A stretch of DNA of 64,000 nt from NCBI GenBank assembly GCA_040882225.1, contig JBBEBR010000014.1, positions 496,001 through 560,000 of the forward strand, given 5' to 3'. The notes below the pieces were generated by a model, which did no database searches, had not been told where the DNA came from, and saw only the letters and a list, made by a program, of their open reading frames with translations. The number at the start of each line of letters is the position of its first letter. The stretch's first letter is position 1. Positions 26,625 through 35,128 of this stretch are shown here, piece after piece. Made by a program: the position numbers and the translations under genes. This DNA comes from Gracilimonas sp040882225. Its GTDB lineage: Bacteria > Bacteroidota > Rhodothermia > Balneolales > Balneolaceae.

Positions 26625-27404
26625 ATGAACGAAGCTTATGAAACGCTGCTGCTGGAAGTTGATGATTCCGGCATTTGCGTTCTCACCATAAATCGGCCAG
26701 ATAAACTAAACGCCCTGAACCAACAAGTACTCGCCGAGCTTGATAAGGCGGTTTCTGAGATCTCTTCAAATAATGATATTAAAGGCTTAATTATTACAGG
26801 AAGTGGCGAAAAAGCTTTTGTAGCAGGTGCTGATATCAAAGAACTGAGTTCACTTGATGAAATAACCGGTGAGGAAGCTTCGAGAAAAGGGCAGCAGGTT
26901 TTTCAGAAAATTGAAGATCTGACTATCCCCGTGATAGCGGCGGTAAATGGCTTTGCTTTAGGAGGAGGCTGTGAACTTGCGCTTTCATGTCATATTCGGA
27001 TCGCATCCACAAATGCGATTATGGGGCTCCCAGAAGTAAGTTTGGGATTAATTCCGGGCTATGGTGGAACTCAGCGTTTAACCAGTGTTACAGGAAAAGC
27101 AAAAGCGCTTGAGCTCATTTTAAGCGGCCGTTTTGTGAAAGCCGAGGAAGCTTTAGAAATTGGACTCGTAAATAAAATATCGAAAGAAACGGCGCTTGAA
27201 AGTGCAAAAACTATGCTAAAATCAATGCTGAAACAAGGTCCCGTTGCTCTAAAAAATGCCATACATTCAGTGAGCAATGCAGGCAATGCAGATGGTTTTA
27301 CAAATGAAGCAAAACTATTTGGAGAACTGTATGGTACTGCTGATTTTAAAGAAGGAACAAATGCTTTTCTCGAAAAGAGAAAGCCCAATTTTTCTGGCAA
27401 ATAA
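26625..27404 (+). CDS. Enoyl-CoA hydratase/isomerase family protein
   Basis: 259 residues of the crotonase fold. The oxyanion hole lies in AFVAGADIKELSS and NGFALGGGCELALSCH, and both catalytic glutamates seem present, in GGCELA and GLPEVSLGLIPGYGG. Such enzymes hydrate 2-enoyl-CoA in beta-oxidation in the cytoplasm. It starts 3 bases after the psp-cluster membrane protein, so it shares that transcript even though its metabolism appears unrelated; a link to membrane lipid turnover is possible. The exact acyl chain preference is not readable. Confidence 0.9.
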   Translation: MNEAYETLLLEVDDSGICVLTINRPDKLNALNQQVLAELDKAVSEISSNNDIKGLIITGSGEKAFVAGADIKELSSLDEITGEEASRKGQQVFQKIEDLTIPVIAAVNGFALGGGCELALSCHIRIASTNAIMGLPEVSLGLIPGYGGTQRLTSVTGKAKALELILSGRFVKAEEALEIGLVNKISKETALESAKTMLKSMLKQGPVALKNAIHSVSNAGNADGFTNEAKLFGELYGTADFKEGTNAFLEKRKPNFSGK

Positions 27405-27482
27405 GAATTTATATTTCATTAATGAAAGACGAGCCTCCATCGGGTAATACATCATACAAATCTATTCAAACAGGAGCTGTTA

Positions 27483-28760
27483 ATGACTGAAGTGCTCCTA
27501 ATCTTAGTTACTGTAGTTCTTAGTGGATTTTATTCGGGTTCTGAAATCGCCTTTGTAACAGCCAACAAGCTTAAACTCGAGGTGGCTTCCAGAAAAAAAA
27601 CCGCTCTCGCCGACTCCATTGAGTTCTTCACACGGAATCCAGAAACCTTTCTCACAACTACTCTGGTGGGAAATAACATCGTTAACGTACTCTACGCCAC
27701 CTTCATGGCTATTTTTTTGGTGGATCCGGTTCAGGATTACTCGCTGCTTTGGTTCGGCATAGTACCAACTGAAGTTCAGGTTTTGATAATACAGACGATC
27801 ATAGCTTCAATTATCATCATGATTTTTGGTGAGATTTTACCCAAAGCAATTTTCAGAGCCCAGGCCGATAATATGATTGCCCTGATTTCCATACCGCTGC
27901 GGGTTTCATACTACCTCTTTCGGCCGTTTATAACTATTGCCACAGGTTCTTCAAATGTTCTGATAAAGTGGCTGGTGCCAAATGCGGAAGTAGTTGAAAA
28001 TTATTATCGCCGGCAGGATGTCGAGTTAATATTCAAAGAGCTGCGTGAGAGTGGGGGAAGTGAAGATATAGATGAGGATGATTCAGCTATTCTTCATAAC
28101 GTGCTGGAGCTTTCAAATAAGAGGGTTAAAGAATCCATGATTCCTCGGATCGATATTGAAGCCGTTGAAAAAGAAACTCCCATGGATGATGTTCTGGCAA
28201 TGTTCATACAGTCTGGGCATTCCAAACTTCCGGTTTATCGCGATTCTATAGATGATGTAATCGGCGTAGTTTTTGCACACGATTTTTTCCACAATCCCAA
28301 AACCCTACAGGAAATTATCCGTCCGGTAAAACTTGTTCCTTCAAGTAAAAAATCCAAAGCTCTGCTCACTGAATTTCGTCAGTCAAACATGTCCGTTGCT
28401 ATTGTTTTGGATGAATATGGAGGAACGGCAGGAATGGTAACCATCGAGGATTTGCTTGAAGAAGTGGTAGGCGATATTCAGGATGAATATGATGTGGAAG
28501 ACGAGATCATGAAAAAGATATCCCACAACACATACGTTATTAGCGGGAATGTAGAAATCGAAGAACTTATTGATAAATTTGAGGAAATTGAGTTGCCGCT
28601 GGAACCTTCGCAATACGACACCTTAGCAGGCTTCATTATCAATTATTTGGGGCGCATACCAAAAGTGAATGAAGAAGTTCTTATTGAGAACAAAAAGTTC
28701 ATCATCAGTAAAGCAACTCCCAGCCGTATTGAAACAGTGAAGTTGATATTAATCGAATAA
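27483..28760 (+). CDS. CNNM/CorC (HlyC) family membrane protein with CBS pair
   Basis: 425 residues. The DUF21 transmembrane domain occupies about 1-190 (opening VLLILVTVVLSGFYSGSEIAFV). A CBS-domain pair lies at about 205-325, with MIPRIDIEAVEKETPMDDVL and VDEYGG-type nucleotide-sensing residues in LDEYGGTAGMVTIEDLLEE. The CorC/HlyC transporter-associated domain is at about 345-425. The family transports or regulates Mg2+ and other divalent cations; the old haemolysin label is misleading. It lies between the psp genes and the AAA+ gene on the same strand. Confidence 0.9.
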   Translation: MTEVLLILVTVVLSGFYSGSEIAFVTANKLKLEVASRKKTALADSIEFFTRNPETFLTTTLVGNNIVNVLYATFMAIFLVDPVQDYSLLWFGIVPTEVQVLIIQTIIASIIIMIFGEILPKAIFRAQADNMIALISIPLRVSYYLFRPFITIATGSSNVLIKWLVPNAEVVENYYRRQDVELIFKELRESGGSEDIDEDDSAILHNVLELSNKRVKESMIPRIDIEAVEKETPMDDVLAMFIQSGHSKLPVYRDSIDDVIGVVFAHDFFHNPKTLQEIIRPVKLVPSSKKSKALLTEFRQSNMSVAIVLDEYGGTAGMVTIEDLLEEVVGDIQDEYDVEDEIMKKISHNTYVISGNVEIEELIDKFEEIELPLEPSQYDTLAGFIINYLGRIPKVNEEVLIENKKFIISKATPSRIETVKLILIE

Positions 28761-28766
28761 GCTTTT

Positions 28767-28828
28767 AGCTGTTAGACTTCAGCTTTTTGTAAAATTACTG
28801 AAAAGCTGAGAGCTGAAGTCTGATAGCT
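28767..28828. repeat. Long inverted repeat, possible terminator
   Basis: AGCTGTTAGACTTCAGCT (28767-28784) and AGCTGAAGTCTGATAGCT (28811-28828) pair at 16 of 18 positions. A TATTTTAT stretch follows. It lies straight after the stop of the CNNM gene and before the AAA+ gene. It could act as a transcription stop or attenuator in the cluster, or be a dispersed repeat; only one copy is visible here. Confidence 0.65.
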
Positions 28829-28865
28829 ATTTTATAACAATAGTTGGAAAAAGAAAACACGCATC

Positions 28866-30578
28866 ATGTTTGAACACTATCCCGAATGGTCGCAGGAATT
28901 CGCTCGAAAATATCTTAGCCGTACTATAAATCAGTTCATTCTTCATGGAAATGTGCACGATTTAGTGCCTTTAAGAAATGGTAAAATTACCGAGTTCAAT
29001 AGGTTAAAGACGTTTCTATCCGATGAATTTTTTGGTGCCCGGGATTTTGTGATTTTTTATGATCGCTCATCCGGAATTTATTTCAGAGATAAAGAATCTC
29101 AGACTGATTTCAATCAGGCGATTGCTGGCCGTGATAGTATTGTTGGCACCGATTACGCTCAGAAAATGCCGAAAGACCCCGTTCGGGTTATGTCGTTACT
29201 TGAGCAGTATTTTCGGCTTCGTCTCGATCAGAAAAAAAGTATCGCGCTTATCATAGATTATGCAGAAACTATTGTCCCAATGAGCGACTCTGCCTCCATT
29301 GGGAGCGAAGACCGAACTTCAATGGTTTACTTATCCCGCTGGGCACACGATCCAATGTTCCTTGCTTCAGATTTTACCACTGTTTTGATAACTGAAAATC
29401 TCTCAGACCTAAACAAAACGTTGGTTCAAAATCCATACTCAACAGACATCAAAATTAATATTCCCGCAGAAAAAGAGCGTCTTGAGTTCATCCAGTTTGA
29501 AACCAAAGAGGATGACTGGAAATCTATCTCTTCCGTAAAACCGGAAATTATAGCCCAACAAACAGCAGGGCTCAATTTTGTGAATGTGAGAAGCGTGCTC
29601 TCTAATGCCCGCGAAAACAAAGATAAAATTACTTTTGAAGGACTTTCCAAAGCCAAAAAAGAATTGATTGAAGCGGAAGCCTACGGACTGATCGAATTTG
29701 TGGAGACTCAATATTCTCTCGATAACGTAGCGGGGCATACACATGTTAAAAAACATCTAAGGCAAGCGGTAAAAGCCCTTCGGGATGGCCGGCAAGACGT
29801 AATGCCGATGGGTTATTTGGTTTGCGGCCCGGTGGGTACAGGAAAAACTTTTTTAGTAACCTGTTTTGCAAGTGAAGTTGGAATTCCCATGGTTAAGCTC
29901 AAAAATTTCAGGAGTCAATGGCAGGGAGTTACGGAAGGAAACCTCGAGAAAATTCTATCGCTACTAAAAGCTATGGCTCCTGTTGCTGTTATGATTGATG
30001 AAGCCGATGCTTATCTCGGAGACCGTGATGCCAGCGGAGACAGCGGCGTTTCAAGCCGTGTTTTTTCTCAGATTGCTACTTTCATGAGTGATACGGATAA
30101 TCGTGGCCGTATTGTTTGGTTTTTGATGACTGCCCGCCCCGATTTAATGCCGGTAGATTTAAAACGGCAGGGACGTGCGGAAGAGCATCTTGCATTATTT
30201 CCGCCTTATACCAAAGAGGAGCGAGTGGAGCTTTTTGAAGTGATGAGCAAAAAAACAGGCCTTCAAATGACGGAAACTTACATCCCTTCAGTAATTGAGC
30301 AGGGCTTGAAAACTTTCTCCGGTGCCGATATGGAAGCGGCATTAACACGCGCTAAATTCCGTGCGGCTGCAGAAGGCAAGAAAAAAGTTACCCCTGAAAT
30401 GCTTGATTTGGCTTTATCAGATTTTCTTCCACCAACGTATCCCGAAGAAGTTGAACTGCAAACACTGAGCGCAGTAATTGAGTGCACATCTAAAGAACTA
30501 CTGCCTGAACGCTACCGGGAAATGGATCGAAATGAAATTCTCGCTACTATCGATGAATTAAAGTTCAGAGTAGGATAG
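28866..30578 (+). CDS. AAA+ ATPase with degenerate N-terminal AAA-like module
   Basis: 570 residues. The C-terminal ATPase (about 275-520) has Walker A GPVGTGKTF (about 321-328), Walker B VAVMIDEADAY (about 372-382), a sensor-type MTARPDLMPVDLKRQGR with the candidate arginine finger, and a helical lid. The N-terminal 250 residues look like a second AAA fold that lost the P-loop but keeps strand-like SIALIIDYAETI and TVLITENLSDLNKTL, as in Ycf46-like proteins. An FILHGNVHDLVP motif lies near the start. Such ATPases are remodelling machines. Location close to pspA suggests it acts on PspA assemblies, like Vps4 on ESCRT-III; this is inference. Confidence 0.85.
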   Translation: MFEHYPEWSQEFARKYLSRTINQFILHGNVHDLVPLRNGKITEFNRLKTFLSDEFFGARDFVIFYDRSSGIYFRDKESQTDFNQAIAGRDSIVGTDYAQKMPKDPVRVMSLLEQYFRLRLDQKKSIALIIDYAETIVPMSDSASIGSEDRTSMVYLSRWAHDPMFLASDFTTVLITENLSDLNKTLVQNPYSTDIKINIPAEKERLEFIQFETKEDDWKSISSVKPEIIAQQTAGLNFVNVRSVLSNARENKDKITFEGLSKAKKELIEAEAYGLIEFVETQYSLDNVAGHTHVKKHLRQAVKALRDGRQDVMPMGYLVCGPVGTGKTFLVTCFASEVGIPMVKLKNFRSQWQGVTEGNLEKILSLLKAMAPVAVMIDEADAYLGDRDASGDSGVSSRVFSQIATFMSDTDNRGRIVWFLMTARPDLMPVDLKRQGRAEEHLALFPPYTKEERVELFEVMSKKTGLQMTETYIPSVIEQGLKTFSGADMEAALTRAKFRAAAEGKKKVTPEMLDLALSDFLPPTYPEEVELQTLSAVIECTSKELLPERYREMDRNEILATIDELKFRVG

Positions 30579-30635
30579 CTCGATTTATTTTTGCTGATTT
30601 GCTGAAAAATTCGCTTAAGGAAACGAAAATCATCT

Positions 30636-30675
30636 AATCTTTCTTTTACTAATAACTGAATTAAAAAGAAAGATT
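30636..30675 (+). promoter_or_regulatory. Inverted repeat covering the ribosome site
   Basis: A perfect 12-bp inverted repeat, AATCTTTCTTTT (30636-30647) and AAAAGAAAGATT (30664-30675), ends on the base before the ATG of the SDR gene. The right arm contains the purine-rich AAGAAAG that would bind 16S rRNA. If folded in the mRNA, it would hide the ribosome site. The 16-base loop is AT-rich and the stem weak, so it could open with heat or a binding factor. It could alternatively be a DNA operator. Confidence 0.55.
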
Positions 30676-31320
30676 ATGAAGATTTTAGTTATCGGAGCAA
30701 ATGGAAAGATAGGTGAAAAAGTGGTTGATCATCTTCAAAGAAGCTCATATCAACCCAGAGCAATGGTTCGTAAAAAAAGCCAAATTCAAAAATTTGAGCA
30801 GAAAGGCGTTGAAGTTGTTTTAGCTGATCTTGAAGAGGATATCAGCCATGCATTTAAAGAGGTTGAGGGAGTGATTTTTACGGCCGGATCTGGTGGGAAC
30901 ACAGGTAAGGACAAAACCGAAGCGGTGGATAAATTGGGAGCCATAAAAGCGATAGATGAAGCTGTAAATCATGAGACAAAGCGTTTTATTATGGTGAGTG
31001 CTTTTGGCGCGGATTTTGATCCCTCCGAATGGAAAGAGGAGATGGCGCATTATTACGAAGCTAAGTCCGCCGCCGATCAGCATTTAATGAAAACTGATCT
31101 TAACTACACAATTCTGAAGCCGGGAAGGTTAACAGACGATATTGGTAACGACAGTATTGAAATTGCCCAACGCACTGAAAAGAGAAGTGGTTCTATTTCC
31201 CGAATGGATGTAGCGAGTACGATCGTAAAAATTATAGACATTGAAGCTTCTTTTGGAAAGTCTTATGAATTACTTGAGGGTGACACTCCCATTGAGAAAG
31301 TCCTTGCGGAGCTGGAATAA
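30676..31320 (+). CDS. NAD(P)-binding SDR/NmrA-like oxidoreductase
   Basis: 214 residues with a Rossmann opening ILVIGANGKIGEKVVDHL (GxxGxxG variant) and IFTAGSGGNTGKD, then FIMVSAFGAD with YYEAKSAADQHL carrying the Tyr-x-x-x-Lys-like pair. This is the atypical short-chain family related to YwnB/YhfK and NAD(P)H-binding NmrA-type proteins. Its substrate is unknown; several relatives respond to redox stress. It follows an inverted repeat that may control translation, and is followed by a flavodoxin-family gene on the same strand, which hints at a redox setting. Confidence 0.87.
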   Translation: MKILVIGANGKIGEKVVDHLQRSSYQPRAMVRKKSQIQKFEQKGVEVVLADLEEDISHAFKEVEGVIFTAGSGGNTGKDKTEAVDKLGAIKAIDEAVNHETKRFIMVSAFGADFDPSEWKEEMAHYYEAKSAADQHLMKTDLNYTILKPGRLTDDIGNDSIEIAQRTEKRSGSISRMDVASTIVKIIDIEASFGKSYELLEGDTPIEKVLAELE

Positions 31321-31443
31321 TTTCATAGGCGGACAATCCATCAGGCGGCTGTGAATATCTTCGGAATGATATATCAATTTGAGCCGGAAGTTGGAGGAGT
31401 GAGATTGATTTCAAACCTAATCAATAAAACTTAATTGTAGATC

Positions 31444-32163
31444 ATGGAAAAACCAGATTTTTCAGGACTGAAAGCACTATATATGAACTGTACTCTTAAG
31501 AAATCTCCCCGCAAATCAAACACAGAGGGACTGTTAAGAAAATCCATTTATATTATGGAGGAAAATAATGTTGATGTGGATTATCTGCGCTTTGTAGATT
31601 ATGATGTTGCTTTTGGAATGGCAAAGGATATGACTGAATATGGCTGGGAAAAGGATGATTGGCCTTCATTATTTGAAAAAGTAAAAGAGGCGGATATTTT
31701 AGTGGTTGGAACTCCAATTTGGGAGGGAGATCGCTCATCTGTATGCAAGCTATTAACAGAGCGTTTGGATGCAATGTCGGGAGAGATGAATGAGAAGGGC
31801 CAAACTATTTATTATGGAAAAACAGGAGGCTGTTTGATTACTGGCAATGAAGATGGGTATCAGCAATGTGCGAGAAATGTTTTATTCTCGCTGGAGCGCA
31901 TAGGTTTTTCAATTCCCCCACAAGCAGCCGCCGGTTGGGTAGGAGATGCCGGCCCCGGTGCTTCTTATTTGGATGAAGAGGGAGGTGGACAACAAAATGA
32001 ATTTACTCAGCGCAATACAACATTTATGACCTGGAACCTGATGCATTTGGCAAAAATGCTCAAACAAAACGGAGGATTTCCTGCCTATGGAAATCAACCT
32101 GAAAAATGGAAAGAGGGCGCCCGATATGATTATCCTGCTTTAAGGCAAGCTGAGCAAGAATAG
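31444..32163 (+). CDS. Flavodoxin-family NAD(P)H-dependent oxidoreductase
   Basis: 239 residues with a flavodoxin-like alpha/beta fold. ALYMNCTLKKSPRKSNTEG is the FMN phosphate loop, ADILVVGTPIWEGDRSS and KTGGCLITGNEDG are the isoalloxazine-binding loops. It belongs to the NADPH-dependent FMN reductase (WrbA/IsiB-like) group and is expected to be a soluble cytoplasmic flavoprotein. It sits 123 bases after the SDR gene, so it may or may not share its promoter. The substrate is unknown. Confidence 0.85.
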   Translation: MEKPDFSGLKALYMNCTLKKSPRKSNTEGLLRKSIYIMEENNVDVDYLRFVDYDVAFGMAKDMTEYGWEKDDWPSLFEKVKEADILVVGTPIWEGDRSSVCKLLTERLDAMSGEMNEKGQTIYYGKTGGCLITGNEDGYQQCARNVLFSLERIGFSIPPQAAAGWVGDAGPGASYLDEEGGGQQNEFTQRNTTFMTWNLMHLAKMLKQNGGFPAYGNQPEKWKEGARYDYPALRQAEQE

Positions 32164-32279
32164 GAAATCCTTACCCAAGCCTTATTTTATAGCCAGATGA
32201 AAAAAAATCTTCTGTCCTTTAATGTTGGAGATTTTATCTTGCATGCCAAATTGAAGCTTCCATATATATTTTGCCGATT

Positions 32280-34004
32280 ATGAAATGTTCTCCGCTGTTT
32301 ATTTCCTTGCTTTTTGTTTTTGGGGTGATGTCCACGTCCTGCTCCAACAGTGAATTTGATCAGGTAGGTGTGGTAGAAGGTTTCTACGGAGATCCGTGGA
32401 GCCATGAGGAGCGCCTCGATGTAATCCGGTTTATGGGTGAGGTGGGAATGAATACCTATTACTATGCTCCTAAAGACGACCCGTTTCACCGATCCCAATG
32501 GAGAGAATCATATGCGGGAAAACCACTTAGTCAGTTTAGCGAACTTCTGAAAGTAAGTACTGAATCGGATGTTGATGTCTATTTTGCGATCAGCCCCGGA
32601 CTGGATATTGTGTACTCAGACTCTGCGGATTTCGAAGCACTGAATGCAAAACTACAGGATATGATCAGCCTTGGAGTTCGCCACATTGCTTTGTTTCTGG
32701 ATGATGTTCCTGAAACACTTTCGAACGAAAAAGACCGTGAAGAATATTCAGATTTAGCCGAAGCTCATGTGGATATCATCAATCGGTTATGGGAGCGCCT
32801 TAAAGATGATGAGGTGCAATTGGTGGTTTGTCCTACAACGTACACATCTGCCTGGGGAAGCCGTGAATATGCTGAAAAACTTGGAGAAGGAGTTCCTGCT
32901 GAAATTCCTTTATTCTGGACGGGAGAAGATGTAGCTATTTCTGAAGTCACGAGATCAGAAGCCGAAAACTGGCAGAATCTCATCAACAGAAAACCTTTAC
33001 TTTGGGATAATTTTCCGGTAAATGATTTTGAGGTTTGGCGGCCTATTTTAGGCCCGTTACGTGGAAGAGACGGCCATCTTCCAGAGGCTATGTCGGGAAT
33101 TCTTGCCAACCCCATGGATATTCCCTACGCTTCCATGATTCCGCTTTATACCGTTGCAAAATATGGGGAAGACCCTTCGGGTTATGATCCTGATGAAGCA
33201 CTTCAAAAAGCGGTTATTCATTTGGCCGGCGTAGAGGCATTTCCACACCTGATGCCAATTGTAGAAATGTACTCCGATTATGGCTGGACCGATAACTTGT
33301 TTACTGCCATTTATACACCAGGAAAACCTCTGAATGAAGAGTTACTGTATCAAAAACTGGATGAGATGGAAGAGCACTTATCGGTGCTTTCCGGGGCTGA
33401 ATTTTCTAATCATCCCTACCTAAGTAAATTAGTACCTGAACTCACCCCTTTTGTTGAAAAAACCCGCAATGACCTCGACAAGCTGTTGGCTCTTGATCGG
33501 AGTTTGGTAGAGATACGCGATGGTTTTAAAAAAGAGTGGGATGGAGCTGAAGTGAAAATATCCCGAGAAGGAGATCAATTAAACGCAGAACTTAAAGTAA
33601 CGAAAGCTGATTCGCGCCACGAATGGATTCTCATTCTAACCGAATATGAAAATCCCCCCGAAACCTGGCTTCAGCCTGAAGACCTGATTGTTCGCTGGAA
33701 GTTAGAACAGGATTCTGCCCGTGCCGATCATTTTCATCTTACGCCTTTCTCCCGGCGTGGCATTTCAGACATTCAGGTAAGAACCATCACCTCATTTTTC
33801 GAACACTTCACAAAATCTTCAGATGTTGAAATCAGGTCTCAAAAAGAGAGCGATGGGGATGCTTCTTCCTACAAAATATCCATGCCCTGGCCAGACGCAG
33901 AACGAGTGCGGTTTAACGTATTTCTGAACCCTGGAAATACTTTAGCAAAGCAGCCATACCTTGGAAATCCTCATACTTATCCGGTATTAGTTTCTGAAAA
34001 TTAG
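32280..34004 (+). CDS. GH84 beta-N-acetylglucosaminidase lipoprotein
   Basis: 574 residues from the ATG at 32280; an upstream in-frame TTG at 32271 would add three residues and is less likely. The N-terminus is a lipoprotein signal (SLLFVFGVMSTSCS, Cys about 21). The GH84 catalytic barrel is clear: VGVVEGFYGDPWSHEERLD, NTYYYAPKDDP, ISPGLDI, the paired acids in HIALFLDDVPE and VVCPTTYTS. GH84 enzymes use the substrate acetamido group to remove beta-linked GlcNAc. In bacteria they act on host O-GlcNAc, mucin or chitin-like glycans. It adds a surface GlcNAc-releasing enzyme to the recycling theme. Confidence 0.9.
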   Translation: MKCSPLFISLLFVFGVMSTSCSNSEFDQVGVVEGFYGDPWSHEERLDVIRFMGEVGMNTYYYAPKDDPFHRSQWRESYAGKPLSQFSELLKVSTESDVDVYFAISPGLDIVYSDSADFEALNAKLQDMISLGVRHIALFLDDVPETLSNEKDREEYSDLAEAHVDIINRLWERLKDDEVQLVVCPTTYTSAWGSREYAEKLGEGVPAEIPLFWTGEDVAISEVTRSEAENWQNLINRKPLLWDNFPVNDFEVWRPILGPLRGRDGHLPEAMSGILANPMDIPYASMIPLYTVAKYGEDPSGYDPDEALQKAVIHLAGVEAFPHLMPIVEMYSDYGWTDNLFTAIYTPGKPLNEELLYQKLDEMEEHLSVLSGAEFSNHPYLSKLVPELTPFVEKTRNDLDKLLALDRSLVEIRDGFKKEWDGAEVKISREGDQLNAELKVTKADSRHEWILILTEYENPPETWLQPEDLIVRWKLEQDSARADHFHLTPFSRRGISDIQVRTITSFFEHFTKSSDVEIRSQKESDGDASSYKISMPWPDAERVRFNVFLNPGNTLAKQPYLGNPHTYPVLVSEN

Positions 34005-34103
34005 AAGCCGTTTTTTTCTAAAAAAATATCTTTTTTGGAATGAAATGTTTCTCTTCGATGTAATTATTCGAAAGAGAAATCACAAGAGAGAAGAGAGGAT
34101 TTT

Positions 34104-34778
34104 ATGAAAAATGGACAGGGTTTATCTAAGAACATCGGTACCAAAGAACGAGTGGTATCAATAATAGCAGGATCATCTTTATTGCTTGATATGCTTGCGG
34201 ATAGAGACAGAAGCTTTTTGAAAACCTTAACAGGAGGCTACCTGTTGTACAGAGGCGTAAGCGGCCATTGTGTGATAAATCAAGCGCTTGGTATCACGGA
34301 CGCTTCATCTAAAGATATTCATATTAACACCAGCATTATTGTGGACAAGCCACGTAGCGAGGTATATGATTTCTGGCGTAATCTTGAAAATTTACCAAAG
34401 ATTATGAAGCACATCGAAAAAGTAGAAGCCATTGATGAAGAAACCTCAAATTGGGAAGCCAATATGCCCGGAGGAGTTGGTAAAATCAGCTGGAAGAGTA
34501 AAATTACCGAAGATGTGCCCAATGAACATATAAGCTGGCGGTCATTACCAGATTCTACTATCGAAAACGTAGGCGATGTTCGTTTCAAAGATGTGGGAAA
34601 AGAAACTAAAATTAAAGTGGATATAAGCTACCGCGCGCCACTTGGTACTTTAGGCAAACGAGTAGCGAAAGTTCTGAATCCTGCTTTAGAAGGCATGGTG
34701 AAGGATGACATCCGCAACTTCCGAAAGGTTATTGAAACACGAGAAGCCGCCGTAGTAACAGACGGCGAACGCTCCTAA
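34104..34778 (+). CDS. DUF2892-SRPBCC fusion protein
   Basis: 224 residues in two parts. Residues of about 8-65 are a DUF2892/YgaP-like membrane segment (GTKERVVSIIAGSSLLLDML, TLTGGYLLYRGVSGHCVIN). Residues of about 72-215 are a SRPBCC/cyclase-like ligand-binding domain, with IIVDKPRSEVYDFWRNLENL, MKHIEKVEAID and YRAPLGTLGKRVAKVLNP. The combination is widespread in stress-associated membrane proteins; a hydrophobic ligand is likely but unknown. It is flanked by about 100 bases upstream and a repeat-rich gap downstream. Confidence 0.85.
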   Translation: MKNGQGLSKNIGTKERVVSIIAGSSLLLDMLADRDRSFLKTLTGGYLLYRGVSGHCVINQALGITDASSKDIHINTSIIVDKPRSEVYDFWRNLENLPKIMKHIEKVEAIDEETSNWEANMPGGVGKISWKSKITEDVPNEHISWRSLPDSTIENVGDVRFKDVGKETKIKVDISYRAPLGTLGKRVAKVLNPALEGMVKDDIRNFRKVIETREAAVVTDGERS

Positions 34779-35128
34779 AGTATTTGGAGGAAAATCTTGG
34801 ATGGGGGTATAAGTAACCCAACAAGGGATTACAACTCAGCCGTTTCTGAAGTTTTGTCGCTGCTCAAGGTGTGTACGTAACAAGGGGTTGCAACCCCTTG
34901 CCAGATACAAAACAAAGCTTCAATATGTTTGCTTCAATCTATTCAACAAGGGCTGCTACTCCTTGTTGAAGATGGTGTCCACTGTTAATGTTGGTACCAA
35001 TTGAAATTCTCACGAATATCCGCTGATCCGTGATATCCGCGTTCGATTCACACGAGAGAAATTAACACCTTCAAATTCCCTGAACATTTGCTACTTTTCA
35101 TCACTCACTCATTTCGTAGATATTACTT
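34779..35128. other. Repeat-rich intergenic gap
   Basis: This 350-base gap has no gene I can support. It holds several relatives of the CAAGGG palindrome (about 34819-34828, 34881-34900 and 34951-34975, the last a diverged CAACAAGGG/CTTGTTG hairpin). Its right part (about 35005-35067, ATATCCGC, TGATCCGTG, GTTCGATTC, AACACC) resembles 39430-39483 in another repeat region. It ends with the leader of pheA. Confidence 0.7.
34881..34900. repeat. 20-bp perfect palindrome
   Basis: CAAGGGGTTGCAACCCCTTG is a perfect palindrome preceded by TACGTAA. The same palindrome with the flank on the other side, TTACGTA, occurs at 39325-39348, so the two copies are inverted relative to each other over 27 bases. 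Confidence 0.85.
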
